Counted from the first letter of the stretch, positions 18,001-26,316 are shown. The stretch is 55,370 bases of DNA from Sedimenticola sp. (GCA_027030425.1 JALVEW010000231.1:1-55370), one strand, 5' to 3'. The notes: a model not told the origin generated them from the sequence alone. Numbers and translations are program-made.

Positions 18001-19216
18001 CGATGGCGGGCTTCAGGGCACGGAAGGCCCACCATACCAGAATGAACACAAAGAAGGTGGCCACGAACAGCTTGAAGATCAGGGCGCTGACCTTGTCATC
18101 AGCCGTCTTGCCATAGTTGCGGGTAACACTGACCTGCACGTTGCTGGGAATCAGCCGGCCCTTGAGCTCCTCTATCCGTTCCAACACCTTGTTGGCCACA
18201 GACACACCATTGGTGCCCTTCTTCTTGGCGATGGCGATGGTCACCGCCGGCACACTGATGGCCAGGTCCGGGTTTTCCGCTGCCGCACCCGTGTAATAGG
18301 CCACCATCTGCTTGGCGTCTTCAGGCCCCTGACGTACCAGGGCCACGTCACGCACGTATACCGGCACGCCATTGTGGCTGCCCACCTTGAGATGATTGAT
18401 GTCGTCCGCGGTCTGCAGGAACTTGCCGGTAACCACCGTAAAGTGGGTACCGCCGGCTTCCACGTTGCCCGCCTGCTGCTCCACGTTGGCCTGCTGTATG
18501 GCCTGGGCCACCTGCCCCAGGCTGATGCCGTAACCGGCCAGCCGTTCCGGCAGCACTTCTATGGTCACCTGCTCGGCGCGGCCGCCCACCACAAAGCCTT
18601 CCCCGGTATCCGGAATCTCCTTGATGGACTGCAGCACGGACAAGGCCAGGCGGCGCAGCTGACTGTCGTCCACGTCCGGGATACCATCCCCATTGAAATC
18701 CTTGTCAGACCACAGGGTCAGGGTGACCACGGGCACGTCGTCTATGCCCTTGGCCTGCACCAGGGGCGGCGACACACCGTTGGGAATCTTGTCCATGTTG
18801 GAGGCCAGCTGTTCGTTGACCTTCACCAGGGAGGGCTCCATCTCCTCGCCCACCTCAAACTGCACGGTTACCATGCCGCCACCGCGCTGAGACACGGAAT
18901 ACACGTGTTTCACGCCCTGGATCTCCCACATCATGCGCTCCAGGGGCTGGATGGCCAGGGAGGCCACTTCCTCCACGGGAGCGCCGGGATACCGGACGAA
19001 CAGGTCGATGAGGGGAACGGAAATCTGCGGATCTTCCTGCCTCGGCGTCATGATCAGGCCAGCCAGGCCCAGCAGGAACATGGTGATATACAGCAGGGGA
19101 GACAGGGGGGAATTGATGAAGAAGCGCGCCGTACGCCCCGCGATCCCGAGATTCTCTGACTCTTCCACGACACCGGACAGCGGGGGATTGTGGGGTTTGG
19201 TATCGAGCTCACTCAT
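15068..19216 (-). CDS. RND efflux permease fused to a histone-H1-like Lys/Ala tail
   Basis: A 1382-residue protein. Residues 1 to about 1100 are a full RND transporter of the AcrB type: 12 membrane helices, two large periplasmic loops, and helix-4 DDAIVVVENIYRRW carrying the proton-relay acids. It should export a substrate from periplasm or inner membrane using the proton gradient with the adjacent fusion protein. After the twelfth helix there is a linker, an extra hydrophobic segment at about 1140-1160 (VVASVIIGLFSLIAAIV), an acidic and Pro-rich stretch, and a tail from about 1250 with repeated AKKTT/AKKTA units like histone H1 or AlgP. Normal RND proteins end near residue 1050. The frame is uninterrupted, so this is a real fusion in the sequence given. 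Confidence 0.9.
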   Translation of the reverse strand: MSELDTKPHNPPLSGVVEESENLGIAGRTARFFINSPLSPLLYITMFLLGLAGLIMTPRQEDPQISVPLIDLFVRYPGAPVEEVASLAIQPLERMMWEIQGVKHVYSVSQRGGGMVTVQFEVGEEMEPSLVKVNEQLASNMDKIPNGVSPPLVQAKGIDDVPVVTLTLWSDKDFNGDGIPDVDDSQLRRLALSVLQSIKEIPDTGEGFVVGGRAEQVTIEVLPERLAGYGISLGQVAQAIQQANVEQQAGNVEAGGTHFTVVTGKFLQTADDINHLKVGSHNGVPVYVRDVALVRQGPEDAKQMVAYYTGAAAENPDLAISVPAVTIAIAKKKGTNGVSVANKVLERIEELKGRLIPSNVQVSVTRNYGKTADDKVSALIFKLFVATFFVFILVWWAFRALKPAIVVLLVIPVVLLFTVFGAWMLGFTIDRVSLFALIFSIGILVDDAIVVVENIYRRWLEEGKTDAETAVDAVREVGNPTILATLTVIGALLPMGFVSGMMGPYMMPIPALGSVAMVISLFAAFVFTPWLAIHPVFRPSMEYLAVAEKREHREAEKLEKVYRRILMPMIEDPRKARRFRLAMWGVFLLMCSMFYFKLVVVKMLPLDNKPEFSVVLDMPEGTALAETANRANQVANLVRKLPEVTAVQVYVGTAKPFDFNGMVRHYYLRREPWQAEIQVQLVDKHDRKRSSHEIAVDTRARVTELFKDVNARFAVVEMPPGPPVLQSVVATVYGPDAPTRRKVASDLTEVFEEAPNLEDVDNYMVQPHDYWRFMVDREKADMRGISVDAINKNLAMALGGMVLGDVKQRAGHEPVNIVIQVPLAERSQITRLGDLLIQSKDGVGVPLRELGEFKRVPVEPAVFNKDLRAVEYVVADVGGRLAAPVYGMMQVEDLLKSWKDGKPYVTPDGVELAEHTYWTGPPPTDARSAFEWTGEWTVTYETFRDMGMAFGAALVLIYILVVWEFGNFRIPALIMSPIPLTLLGIIPVHAIFFALGLGGEFTATSMIGWIALAGIIVRNSILLVDFSIHEVQKGTSVPEAVIKACKTRTRPILITAFALVFASSVIFFDPIFQGMAISLASGVLVSTILTLVVIPLGMVAASESLCEAAGRRCPKGDKGNRGPQGGGAAGGRSYLKRGWNVVASVIIGLFSLIAAIVRMFRGRKKAEKPKPAAATDDQRRDTTAKPVASTPSPSPEKPETAKDEAGVTLEEDLPSEEETGKSLDVERIEKDLEIIARPLEKPAALVVTREEVKKTVAARKKTVKKQAAKKAVAAKNPASPVTKKAAGKATAKKAETGKTAARKTSAKKTAAKKTTAKKTTAKKTTAKKTAAKKAAVKKTATPASQRKKIAKKKVMPVAVAKKNGRRGIRLKSLDGSDDGLSS
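15231..15320. repeat. 15-bp tandem repeat coding AKKTT units
   Basis: Six adjoining 15-bp units of the form GTCTTCTTGGCCGTA. Three (from 15231, 15246, 15261) are identical and the others carry one to a few changes. They encode five-residue AKKTT/AKKTA units in the Lys-rich tail of the RND fusion. Because units are whole codons, slippage would change tail length without breaking the frame. Confidence 0.9.
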
Positions 19217-19309
19217 ACCATCAGTAACCTGTGTAAGTTGTTATGTAGTTTATGGCTCCTGGCGGCGCCATATTCAGTGTGTCTGCCAGCCCATGGTTAC
19301 CGCGGCAGG

Positions 19310-20461
19310 TCAGGAGCCGGAAATCATCCCCGGCCGTGGATTGACGTAGATTCGATCTCCCGGCGCAAGGCCGGAGAGTACGGTCACCATGCCGTTGTCC
19401 AGCCGGCGGCCTTCCCGGATCAGGCGCAGCTCCGCCTTGCCTTCCTCGTTCTGTACATACACCACCGGCAGGCTGCCCCGGTAACGAATCGCGGAGGCAG
19501 GAATCACCGGCAGGCTGCCCGTCGCCGCGGCATGACTGGTATCCGGGATATTGATCTTCGCGTACATGCCCGGCTGGGAAATACCCTGGGGAATGTCGAA
19601 CTTCACCTTGATGGTGTGCCGCCGGGCATCCGCCATGGGATAGATCTGGGCCACGCGCACGTCTACGGGTTCTGCGTAATCATCGAACGTGGCCGCCTTC
19701 TTGAGTACCATCATTTCCTGCAGACCGGTCACCAGGCGGGCGGGAATGTCCAACTCCACCTGCAGCCAGGTGATATCGGCAAAACGCAGCATGGGTACGC
19801 CGGGCTGCACCGTATCCCCCACTTCCACCATCTTCGCCATGATCACGCCATCGAAAGGCGCCAGGCTCTTGGCGTCACGCAGCTTGGCCTCGATGGCCTG
19901 GATTTCGGAACGAATGCGCATGATTGCGGAACGGGCCTGTTCAATGCGCGTGGTGGAAGCAAACAGGTCGGCGCTGCGCTCGGCACCCTGGTCGCGCTCC
20001 CCCATGAACTCCTCAGCGGGGCGGGTGAACATCTGGTCGAACAAATTGGGTATGGCCATGCCCCCCGGGGCTGCCTTGGACTTGGGTGACCACAGTTCCC
20101 GGGAATACTGCACCCCGGCATTGCGCAATTCCGCCTCGGCGGAGGCCAGCTGGGCGTAGGCCGCAGCGCGCTTGGCCAGCAACTCGGAATCGTCGATGGC
20201 CACCAGCAGGGTGCCTTCCTTGAAGGCATCACCCTCGATACCGGCAATATATTTGACCCGGCCAGGAATCTGCGCCGCCAGGGTCACCTGCTTGTAGGGC
20301 ACCACGGTGCCGCCTATGGATACCGTGGGCTGGCGATCAGAGGCCTGTACCACGAAGATCTCGCCGAAGCCATTCGGATCCTGCGCCAGCGCCGCGCCGG
20401 AACTTCCCACCGTCATGAAGAAAGCCGCAAACAGCGCCCGCATTGTCCTGATATTGCTCAT
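19310..20461 (-). CDS. RND periplasmic adaptor (membrane fusion protein)
   Basis: A 383-residue HlyD/AcrA-type adaptor linking an RND pump to the outer membrane. The ATG at 20461 is chosen because a Sec signal peptide follows (MRALFAAFFMTVGSSGAALA, cleavage before QDPNG). Then come the lipoyl half motifs (VSIGGTVVPYKQVTLAAQIPG and APFDGVIMAKMVEVGDTVQPG), a helical hairpin of about 80 residues, and the beta-barrel and membrane-proximal domains (KVKFDIPQGISQPGMYAKI; VLSGLAPGDRIYVNP). It is 93 bases upstream of the RND permease on the same strand. No outer-membrane channel gene is adjacent. Confidence 0.9.
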   Translation of the reverse strand: MSNIRTMRALFAAFFMTVGSSGAALAQDPNGFGEIFVVQASDRQPTVSIGGTVVPYKQVTLAAQIPGRVKYIAGIEGDAFKEGTLLVAIDDSELLAKRAAAYAQLASAEAELRNAGVQYSRELWSPKSKAAPGGMAIPNLFDQMFTRPAEEFMGERDQGAERSADLFASTTRIEQARSAIMRIRSEIQAIEAKLRDAKSLAPFDGVIMAKMVEVGDTVQPGVPMLRFADITWLQVELDIPARLVTGLQEMMVLKKAATFDDYAEPVDVRVAQIYPMADARRHTIKVKFDIPQGISQPGMYAKINIPDTSHAAATGSLPVIPASAIRYRGSLPVVYVQNEEGKAELRLIREGRRLDNGMVTVLSGLAPGDRIYVNPRPGMISGS

Positions 20462-20574
20462 AAACGTGATTTCCAAGAATTCTGAACGTTCGGGCATGTC
20501 GCCCGGAGAAAATGCCGGAGGGGGTGTTCCAGCCTTTTGGCTGGTAACCCACTGCCGGCACGGAAGGATAAGGT

Positions 20575-20970
20575 CTACACCTTGCCCATGACGGAAAAAC
20601 TCTTGATGAAGGGCTTGGCCATCCTGGGATCCTTGAGCATGGCCCCGTAATCCCCCACCTTGAACTTCATCTTACCCGTGGTGAACGCCGCTCCCAGTCC
20701 CATCATTCCCGGGGGCTTGGCAATCCACTTGTTCCACTGATCGGCGGAAGCGCGGATGTCCCAGTTCAGTTCCTCGCCGTTGTAGGCGCCGCCTGATACT
20801 GCCTTGCCGTTTTCCACCACCAGCACCCCGGTGGGCTGGTCATCATCGGGAAAACCGTACCCTATCACGCTGTTGAAACCGATTTCACCCAGAGGCTCGA
20901 CCAAGTCATTCTCGTTGTTCCAATGCTCGGCAAAGGAAGCCATCCATTCCGCGGAAAACAGCTCAGCCAT
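20575..20970 (-). CDS. SCP2 sterol-transfer-like small protein
   Basis: A 131-residue soluble protein from the ATG at 20970, which has a good ribosome site (GAGGTG). The pattern AELFSAEWMASFAEHWN, then VLVVENGKAVSGG, and a C-terminal half with ADQWNKWIAKPPGMMGLGAAFTTGKMKFKVGDYGAML resembles SCP2-like lipid-binding domains, in which the 'tGKlkvkGD' strand and a final helix form the cavity. Many sulfur-oxidising gammaproteobacteria carry such stand-alone domains; their ligand is unknown. It is upstream of the RND adaptor gene by about 110 bases on the same strand, and divergent from the GTPase gene. Confidence 0.65.
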   Translation of the reverse strand: MAELFSAEWMASFAEHWNNENDLVEPLGEIGFNSVIGYGFPDDDQPTGVLVVENGKAVSGGAYNGEELNWDIRASADQWNKWIAKPPGMMGLGAAFTTGKMKFKVGDYGAMLKDPRMAKPFIKSFSVMGKV

Positions 20971-21261
20971 ATTACACCTCCACAATAATTCTCGTTATTC
21001 ACTCACGACCGCCAGTACCCAGGGGGGACTGCCGACATATAACCCGGGATTATCCAATATTCCAGCGGATTTTTCCATCACCGGGGACATGGCCGATCAT
21101 GAAAACAAAGCCGCGGAAAAAGGGCTTTGTCCGAAATCAAGGAACCCGGACAGGTACAAACTGTCCACAGGCAATGCAGGCCGGACTACCCCGCCCGGGC
21201 GACTCGGGTTACTATTCCGGCAATCATTCCAACCAGAACAAACAGCCCCTCGAGAAACGCC

Positions 21262-22752
21262 ATGGCCGACCAAGACATCATCGAAAACCGACTCAAGCAT
21301 CTGGAATCCCACCTGGAAAAGGAAAACCCCGTTCTTCTCAATGCCGTGCAGAGCTTCCGCGAGCTGGACAAGGTCGCCTACCGCATGGGCCTGCTGAGCC
21401 GCAGCGAGTCCTTTGCCACCCAGATCCCCTGGTGGCCCCTGATTTCCATCCTGGGCACCTTTTCCGCAGGCAAGTCAACCTTCATCAACAACTATCTGGA
21501 AACCCAGCTGCAACGCAGCGGCAACCAGGCCGTGGACGACAAATTCACCGTCATCTGTTACAGCGAGGATCCCACGCCCCATGCCCTGCCCGGCGTGGCC
21601 CTGGATTCCGACCCGCGCTTCCCTTTCTACAAAATCAGCCGCGAGATAGAGCTGGTGGCCGAGGGTGAAGGCGACCGCATCGACGCCTACCTGCAGCTCA
21701 AGAGCTGCAACAGCGAACGCCTCAAGGGCAAGATTCTCATCGACTCCCCGGGTTTCGACGCCGATGCCCAACGCACCTCCACCCTCCGCATCACCGATCA
21801 CATGGTGGATCTGTCGGACCTGGTGCTGGTGTTCTTCGACGCCCGTCACCCCGAGCCCGGAGCCATGCGGGACACCCTGGAGCACCTGGTATCCAAGACC
21901 ATACACCGGCCGGATTCCGGCAAGTTCCTGTACATTCTCAACCAGATAGATACCACAGCCAAGGAAGACAATCCGGAGGAGGTCATCGCCGCCTGGCAGC
22001 GCGCCCTGGGCGAACACGGCCTCACCGCCGGCCGCTTCTACACCATCTACAGCCCCACGGCCTCCATCCAGATCGAGGACGACAACCTACGCCAGCGCTA
22101 CGAGAGCAAGCGTGACAAGGACCTCGCCGAAATCCATGGTCGCATGGCCCAGGTGGAAGTGGAGCGCGCCTACCGCATCGTCGGTGCCCTGGAAAAGACC
22201 GCCAGGGAAATCGAGGAGCGCGTCATCCCCACCCTCACGGAAGCCCTGGCCCGCTGGAAGAAACGGGTGCTGTGGCTGGACGGCATCGCCTTCGGCCTCA
22301 TCGCCGCCTTGGTCCTGGGCATCGGCCTGAGCAACGGCCAGCTGGGCAACTGGTGGCAGTGGGTGCGCGAGACCACCTTGCACAGCGGCATCTTCCTGGC
22401 CGTGGTGCTGGGCGGCGGCTTCGCCCTGCATCTGGGTTTGCGCCGGCTGGCCGCCCGCAGCCTGTCCGGCTGGCTCGGCAAGCAGGAACACAGCCTGCCG
22501 GTAAAAATCGACCTGGCAGCGGCCTTCCACAAGAGTACCCGCCCCTGGCGCAGCCTCCTGGCCAAGACCCCGGCCGGCTGGGGACGCACCACCCGGCGCA
22601 AGCTCTCCGCCCTCATCAACCGTGCTGACGAGTTCGTCCAGCAGCTCAACGACCGCTTCACCAACCCCTCTGGCCGCGTGGAACCCGAAATCGTGGAAGA
22701 AGGGGACATGGAGCAGCCGGCGGCGGAAGCCTCGCCAACCGACAAGGAATAG
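21262..22752 (+). CDS. Dynamin-like GTPase with membrane paddle
   Basis: A 496-residue GTPase of the bacterial dynamin-like group. G1 is GTFSAGKST (about residues 67-75), the switch region contains DDKFTVI, G3 is DSPGFD, and G4 is NQID. After the GTPase domain there is a helical region and two membrane segments (about 335-355, DGIAFGLIAALVLGIGL; and about 375-395, GIFLAVVLGGGFALHLG), with a basic region and an acidic Glu-rich C-terminus. Start: the ATG at 21262, where family similarity begins; the frame continues up to 21127. These proteins remodel or repair membranes, but the partner here is unknown. The ROK kinase gene follows after six bases. Confidence 0.8.
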   Translation: MADQDIIENRLKHLESHLEKENPVLLNAVQSFRELDKVAYRMGLLSRSESFATQIPWWPLISILGTFSAGKSTFINNYLETQLQRSGNQAVDDKFTVICYSEDPTPHALPGVALDSDPRFPFYKISREIELVAEGEGDRIDAYLQLKSCNSERLKGKILIDSPGFDADAQRTSTLRITDHMVDLSDLVLVFFDARHPEPGAMRDTLEHLVSKTIHRPDSGKFLYILNQIDTTAKEDNPEEVIAAWQRALGEHGLTAGRFYTIYSPTASIQIEDDNLRQRYESKRDKDLAEIHGRMAQVEVERAYRIVGALEKTAREIEERVIPTLTEALARWKKRVLWLDGIAFGLIAALVLGIGLSNGQLGNWWQWVRETTLHSGIFLAVVLGGGFALHLGLRRLAARSLSGWLGKQEHSLPVKIDLAAAFHKSTRPWRSLLAKTPAGWGRTTRRKLSALINRADEFVQQLNDRFTNPSGRVEPEIVEEGDMEQPAAEASPTDKE

Positions 22753-22758
22753 GCCACC

Positions 22759-23652
22759 ATGCTGGCCGGCGTGGACCTGGGCGGCAGCAAGATCGAAGCC
22801 ATCCTCCTGGACGGGAATGGAAAGGCGCTGCTGCGCACCCGGCGTCCCACCCCGGCCGGTGATTACCAGGCCACCCTGGAAACCATCGCCGGCCTGCACC
22901 GGGAACTCGAAGCCCACGCGGCGCAACAGCTGCCCCTGGGCATTGGCACCCCCGGCTCCCGCTCCCCGGCCACCGGGCTCATGCGCAACGCCAACTCCAC
23001 CTGCCTGAATGGCCGGGATCTGCAAGCCGATCTGGAAGCCCTGCTGGACCGGCCGGTGCGCATGGCCAACGATGCCGACTGCTTTACTCTGTCCGAGGCC
23101 GTGGACGGCGCGGGCCGGGATGCCGGCATGGTGTTCGGGGTCATCATCGGCACGGGCACCGGCGGCGGCATTGCCGTCAATGGCAGGCTGCTGGGCGGGC
23201 CCAACGCGGTGACCGGGGAATGGGGACACAATCCCCTGCCCTGGGCAAGAGACGACGAGCTGCCCGGCCCCGCCTGCTGGTGCGGCAAGGACGGCTGCAT
23301 CGAAACCTTTCTTTCGGGGCCGGGGCTGGCGGCAGAACACCTGCGCCGCACGGGACAGGCCCTGCCAGGCCCCGACATCGTGGCGGCCGCCGCAGGGGGA
23401 GACGCCGAAGCGGAAACCACCTTGGCACGCTACGAGGACCGCCTGGCCCGGGGCCTGGCCAGTATCATCAACGTCCTGGACCCGGATGTCATCATTCTCG
23501 GCGGCGGCCTGTCGGGAATCACACGGCTGTACGAAACCGTGCCCCGGCTGTGGAAAGAATATGTGTTCTCCGATGTCTGCACCACCGCCCTGCGGCCTCC
23601 CGCCCATGGGGACAGCAGCGGCGTGCGCGGCGCCGCCTGGCTGTGGCGGTAA
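22759..23652 (+). CDS. ROK-family sugar kinase
   Basis: A 297-residue kinase of the ROK family, which phosphorylates fructose, mannose, glucose or N-acetylhexosamines. Signatures are the phosphate-binding DLGGSKIEA at the N-terminus, MANDADCFTLSEA with the catalytic Asp, GTGTGGGIAV, and the zinc-binding ROK motif EWGHNPLPW followed by CWCGKDGCIETF. The C-terminal IINVLDPDVIILGGGLS is the adenosine pocket. The sequence most resembles the NagK/Mak type, so fructokinase or N-acetylglucosamine kinase are both possible. It starts six bases after the GTPase gene. Confidence 0.88.
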   Translation: MLAGVDLGGSKIEAILLDGNGKALLRTRRPTPAGDYQATLETIAGLHRELEAHAAQQLPLGIGTPGSRSPATGLMRNANSTCLNGRDLQADLEALLDRPVRMANDADCFTLSEAVDGAGRDAGMVFGVIIGTGTGGGIAVNGRLLGGPNAVTGEWGHNPLPWARDDELPGPACWCGKDGCIETFLSGPGLAAEHLRRTGQALPGPDIVAAAAGGDAEAETTLARYEDRLARGLASIINVLDPDVIILGGGLSGITRLYETVPRLWKEYVFSDVCTTALRPPAHGDSSGVRGAAWLWR

Positions 23653-23703
23653 CAGGGCGCGTCGGTCATAATATCGGCATACCATCTCAATACAACTTTC
23701 CCC

Positions 23704-24765
23704 ATGAGCAGCAACGAACAAGTCGCCGTCAAGGACATCCAGGTTCCGCCGCATCCCAAGTGGCCGGAACTCTCCCCCCAGGAAAAGGACGATCTGAAGG
23801 GCCGGATCAAGGGGCTTCTGAAAAAGCACAATGCCGTGCTGGTAGCCCACTATTACGTGGACGGCGACCTGCAGGAACTGGCGGAGGAAACCGGCGGCTG
23901 CGTGGCGGATTCCCTGGAGATGGCCCGCTACGGCGCGGCCTCCGACGCCGACACCCTGGTGGTCTGCGGCGTGCGCTTCATGGGCGAGACAGCGAAGATC
24001 CTCAACCCGGAAAAGCGCGTGCTCATGCCTGACCTGGACGCCACCTGTTCCCTGGACGAAGGTTGTCCAGCTGATGAGTTCAGCGCCTTCTGCGACGCTC
24101 ATCCGGATCACACCGTGGTGGTCTATGCCAACACCAGCGCCGAAGTGAAGGCCAGGGCCGACTGGATGGTCACTTCCGGCATCGCCCTGCCCATCGTGCA
24201 GCACCTGAAGGAACAGGGCGAAAAGATACTCTGGGCGCCTGACAAGCACCTGGGCCGCTACATCCAGCGCGAGACAGGCGCTGACATGCTGCTCTGGCCC
24301 GGCTCCTGTGTGGTGCACGAGGAGTTCAAGGCCTTCGGCCTGGAGCGCCTGCACCGCCTGCATCCCGACGCTGCCGTGCTGGTGCATCCGGAGTCGCCGG
24401 AAAGCGTCATCGCACAGGCGGATGTGGTGGGCTCCACCACGGCGCTGATCAAGGCCGTGCAGGAAATGCCCAACGAGGAATTCATCGTCGCTACCGACGA
24501 TGGCATTTTCTGGAAGATGCAGCAGCTGGCGCCCGGCAAAAAACTGCTCTCCGCCCCCACAGCGGGAGAAGGCGCCACCTGCGTATCCTGCGCCCACTGC
24601 CCCTGGATGGCCATGAACGCCCTGCAGAACCTGGAGCAGCTGCTCATCCAGGGACACAATGAAATCCATATCGAGGAATCCATCCGCGCCCGGGCGGTGA
24701 TCCCCATCCAGCGCATGCTGGACTTCGCCCGCAGCCAGGGAATCGGCGGCACCCCCGGCAAATGA
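23704..24765 (+). CDS. nadA: Quinolinate synthase
   Basis: NadA condenses iminoaspartate with dihydroxyacetone phosphate to quinolinate in NAD synthesis, using one 4Fe-4S cluster. The 353-residue protein is normal in length. The three cluster ligands are expected at Cys115 ([14 protein letters not shown]), in [12 protein letters not shown], and in [13 protein letters not shown]. Also visible are [18 protein letters not shown] and [21 protein letters not shown]. nadB and nadC are not in the window. The stop overlaps the SirB2-like gene by four bases (ATGA). Confidence 0.97.
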   Translation: MSSNEQVAVKDIQVPPHPKWPELSPQEKDDLKGRIKGLLKKHNAVLVAHYYVDGDLQELAEETGGCVADSLEMARYGAASDADTLVVCGVRFMGETAKILNPEKRVLMPDLDATCSLDEGCPADEFSAFCDAHPDHTVVVYANTSAEVKARADWMVTSGIALPIVQHLKEQGEKILWAPDKHLGRYIQRETGADMLLWPGSCVVHEEFKAFGLERLHRLHPDAAVLVHPESPESVIAQADVVGSTTALIKAVQEMPNEEFIVATDDGIFWKMQQLAPGKKLLSAPTAGEGATCVSCAHCPWMAMNALQNLEQLLIQGHNEIHIEESIRARAVIPIQRMLDFARSQGIGGTPGK

Positions 24766-25142
24766 TCGACCACAGCCTGATCAAGCTGATTCACGTCAGC
24801 TGCGTGGCCCTGTCCCTGGCCGGCTTCACCCTGCGTAGCGGCCTGATGCTCGCGGGTTCCCCCCTGCTGCGCCGGCGCTGGGTGCGCACCATCCCCCACC
24901 TGGTGGACAGCACCCTGTTCTTCAGTGGCCTGTGGATGGCCTGGAACCTGCACCAGTATCCCGGCACCACGCCCTGGCTCACCGCCAAGCTCACGGCCCT
25001 GGTCGCCTATGTGCTCCTGGGCGCCATCGCCCTGCGCGGCAAAACCAGAAGAAGGCGTTACCTTGCCCTCGTTGCCGCCTACGGATGTTTCTTCTACATG
25101 GTCGGCGTCGCCCTCAGCCGCAGCCCCCTTCCCTGGCTCTGA
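24762..25142 (+). CDS. SirB2-family membrane protein
   Basis: A 126-residue inner-membrane protein with four hydrophobic segments. It matches the SirB2 family (invasion gene expression up-regulator in older Salmonella nomenclature): [19 protein letters not shown], a conserved [39 protein letters not shown] and a last helix. The His in helix 1 and the HLVDS motif are the family hallmarks. The real biochemical role is not known. It is coupled to nadA by an ATGA overlap and is followed by two palindromic repeats. Confidence 0.8.
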   Translation: MIDHSLIKLIHVSCVALSLAGFTLRSGLMLAGSPLLRRRWVRTIPHLVDSTLFFSGLWMAWNLHQYPGTTPWLTAKLTALVAYVLLGAIALRGKTRRRRYLALVAAYGCFFYMVGVALSRSPLPWL

Positions 25143-25156
25143 CATTCCGGCATACC

Positions 25157-25257
25157 GGGGTCGGCATCAAATTCCACCCTGGCCGCTGCCGGGAACGAAA
25201 TGGGATTGTTCCACGCCGTCGAATCCTTCCAACATCTTCCCGTTTGACTCCGACCCC
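25157..25257. repeat. Palindromic element, family II, copy 1
   Basis: A 101-nt element with terminal inverted repeats (GGGGTCGGCATCAAAT left; GTTTGACTCCGACCCC right). The core carries CCGGGAACGAAATGGG and CCTTCCAACATCTTCCC. Ends are shared with family I, but the core is different. A second copy in the same orientation follows 25 bases later, and a third lies inverted at 53614-53713. Confidence 0.85.
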
Positions 25258-25282
25258 GACCAGCCACCTGCCCCTGCCCTTG

Positions 25283-25383
25283 GGGGTCGGAGTCAATTAC
25301 CACTCCAGCCGCTGCCGGGAACGGAATGGGATTGTTCCACGCCGTCGAATCCTTCCAACATCTTCCCGTTTGACTGCGACCCC
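25283..25383. repeat. Palindromic element, family II, copy 2
   Basis: 101 nt, same orientation as the copy at 25157, with long identical stretches in the core. Ends read GGGGTCGGAGTCAATT and GTTTGACTGCGACCCC, so one base pair has been lost from each terminal repeat. The tandem pair fills the gap between the SirB2-like gene and the promoter of the next gene. Confidence 0.85.
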
Positions 25384-25422
25384 TCCGGCCCTTGACACTT
25401 CAGGACAAATACCCCTGAAAAC

Positions 25423-25450
25423 ATGACATTTTTCAAGGGCCTGCTATACT
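25423..25450 (+). promoter_or_regulatory. Sigma-70-type promoter for the DUF6524-like gene
   Basis: ATGACA at 25423-25428 and TATACT at 25445-25450 are separated by 16 bases, with an extended -10 TGC immediately before TATACT. The start codon lies 33 bases downstream. The site is just after the second family II repeat. Confidence 0.55.
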
Positions 25451-25482
25451 GCGGGCAACAGAAATCAAGGGAAGCATTCTGC

Positions 25483-25908
25483 ATGGCCGTTACAGCCTTT
25501 CACTGGAGCAACTTTCTCATCCGCCTGGTGGTTGCCTTCGTCCTGGTATTTGCCACCTACAATCCTTCCGGTACGTCCTGGGTGCACTGGTTCATCCACA
25601 GTGAAAACAAGCTGGACCCCATGATCATACTCTCGGCCGTCATTCTCATCATCGGCTGGGCCATTTACCTTCGAGCCACGGCCCGCTCTCTGGGCTTTGG
25701 CGGCTCAGTGCTGGTCATCGCCCTGTTCGGCAGCCTGATCTGGGCCATGATCTTCTACGGCTGGCTGTCCCTGGACAACCCGTCCATGCTTGGCTACGTG
25801 GCGCTGGCCCTGTTGTCATTGCTGCTGGCCGTGGGCATTTCCTGGTCACATATCCGGCGCCGGATTACCGGCCAGATCGATGTCGATGATGTGGAAACCG
25901 ACGTCTGA
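25483..25908 (+). CDS. DUF6524-like four-helix membrane protein
   Basis: A 141-residue inner-membrane protein. The ATG at 25483 is preferred to an in-frame ATG at 25423 because a promoter -10 lies between them and AAGGGA precedes it. Four hydrophobic helices are visible (FLIRLVVAFVLVFATY; MIILSAVILIIGWAIYL; GGSVLVIALFGSLIWAMIF; YVALALLSLLLAVGISW), with the conserved-looking NPSGTSWVHWF after helix 1. The tail is basic then acidic. I recall this pattern from proteins labelled DUF6524; no function is known to me. Confidence 0.65.
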   Translation: MAVTAFHWSNFLIRLVVAFVLVFATYNPSGTSWVHWFIHSENKLDPMIILSAVILIIGWAIYLRATARSLGFGGSVLVIALFGSLIWAMIFYGWLSLDNPSMLGYVALALLSLLLAVGISWSHIRRRITGQIDVDDVETDV

Positions 25909-25943
25909 ATGTAACAATCCGCAAACCAAGAAAGGAGGTCATC

Positions 25944-26279
25944 ATGCCTGGTAAATTCGTCACTTCCGTCGGCAAGGACGGCAAGCACTACTTCGTACTC
26001 AAGGCCGGTAACGGGGAAACCATCCTGCAAAGCCAGGGGTACGCGGCGGCCAAGAGCTGCGCCAACGGCATCGAGTCCGTGCGCAAGAACAGCCAGGATC
26101 CCAAACGTTTCGAAAAGAAAACCGCCAGCAACGGCAAGTTTTTCTTCACCCTGAACGCAACCAACGGCCAGATCATTGGCAAGAGCCAGATGTACAAAAC
26201 CGAGAAGGGCCGTAACAACGGCATCGATTCCGTGGCCCGCAACGCACCGGACGCGGCGGTGGTGGAAGCCAAGGACTGA
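25944..26279 (+). CDS. DUF1508 (YegP-type) tandem-repeat protein
   Basis: A 111-residue soluble protein made of two copies of the DUF1508 beta-beta-alpha unit: residues about 2-50 (GKFVTSVGKDGKHYFVLKAGNGETILQSQGY, then AAKSCANGIESVRKN) and about 55-105 (KRFEKKTASNGKFFFTLNATNGQIIGKS, then GRNNGIDSVARN). E. coli YegP is the reference; its function is not established. A very strong ribosome site (AGGAGG) precedes the ATG, so it is probably highly translated. It lies 35 bases after the DUF6524-like gene and is followed by a terminator hairpin. Confidence 0.88.
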   Translation: MPGKFVTSVGKDGKHYFVLKAGNGETILQSQGYAAAKSCANGIESVRKNSQDPKRFEKKTASNGKFFFTLNATNGQIIGKSQMYKTEKGRNNGIDSVARNAPDAAVVEAKD

Positions 26280-26292
26280 AGCCCCAGACAAT

Positions 26293-26316
26293 CCGCGGAG
26301 ACGCCCGTCTCCGCGG
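26293..26316 (+). terminator. Terminator-like hairpin after the DUF1508 gene
   Basis: A perfect ten-base-pair stem CCGCGGAGAC / GTCTCCGCGG with a four-base loop lies 14 bases after the stop. The downstream run is only moderately T-rich (TAATCCTTTCTCC), so it may end transcription partly. Confidence 0.6.

Noticed and set aside
16130-19159. Plus-strand open frame of about 1009 codons, His/Gly/Gln-rich
   Set aside because: It is exactly antisense to the RND permease, has no recognisable domain, and its composition is that expected from the complement of a GC-rich gene.
22087-24669. Minus-strand open frame of about 860 codons
   Set aside because: It is antisense to the GTPase, ROK kinase and nadA genes, all of which have clear motifs; it lacks any domain pattern.
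25157-25383. CRISPR array
   Set aside because: Only two 101-nt units 25 bases apart, palindromic, with a third inverted copy elsewhere; no spacers and no cas genes.
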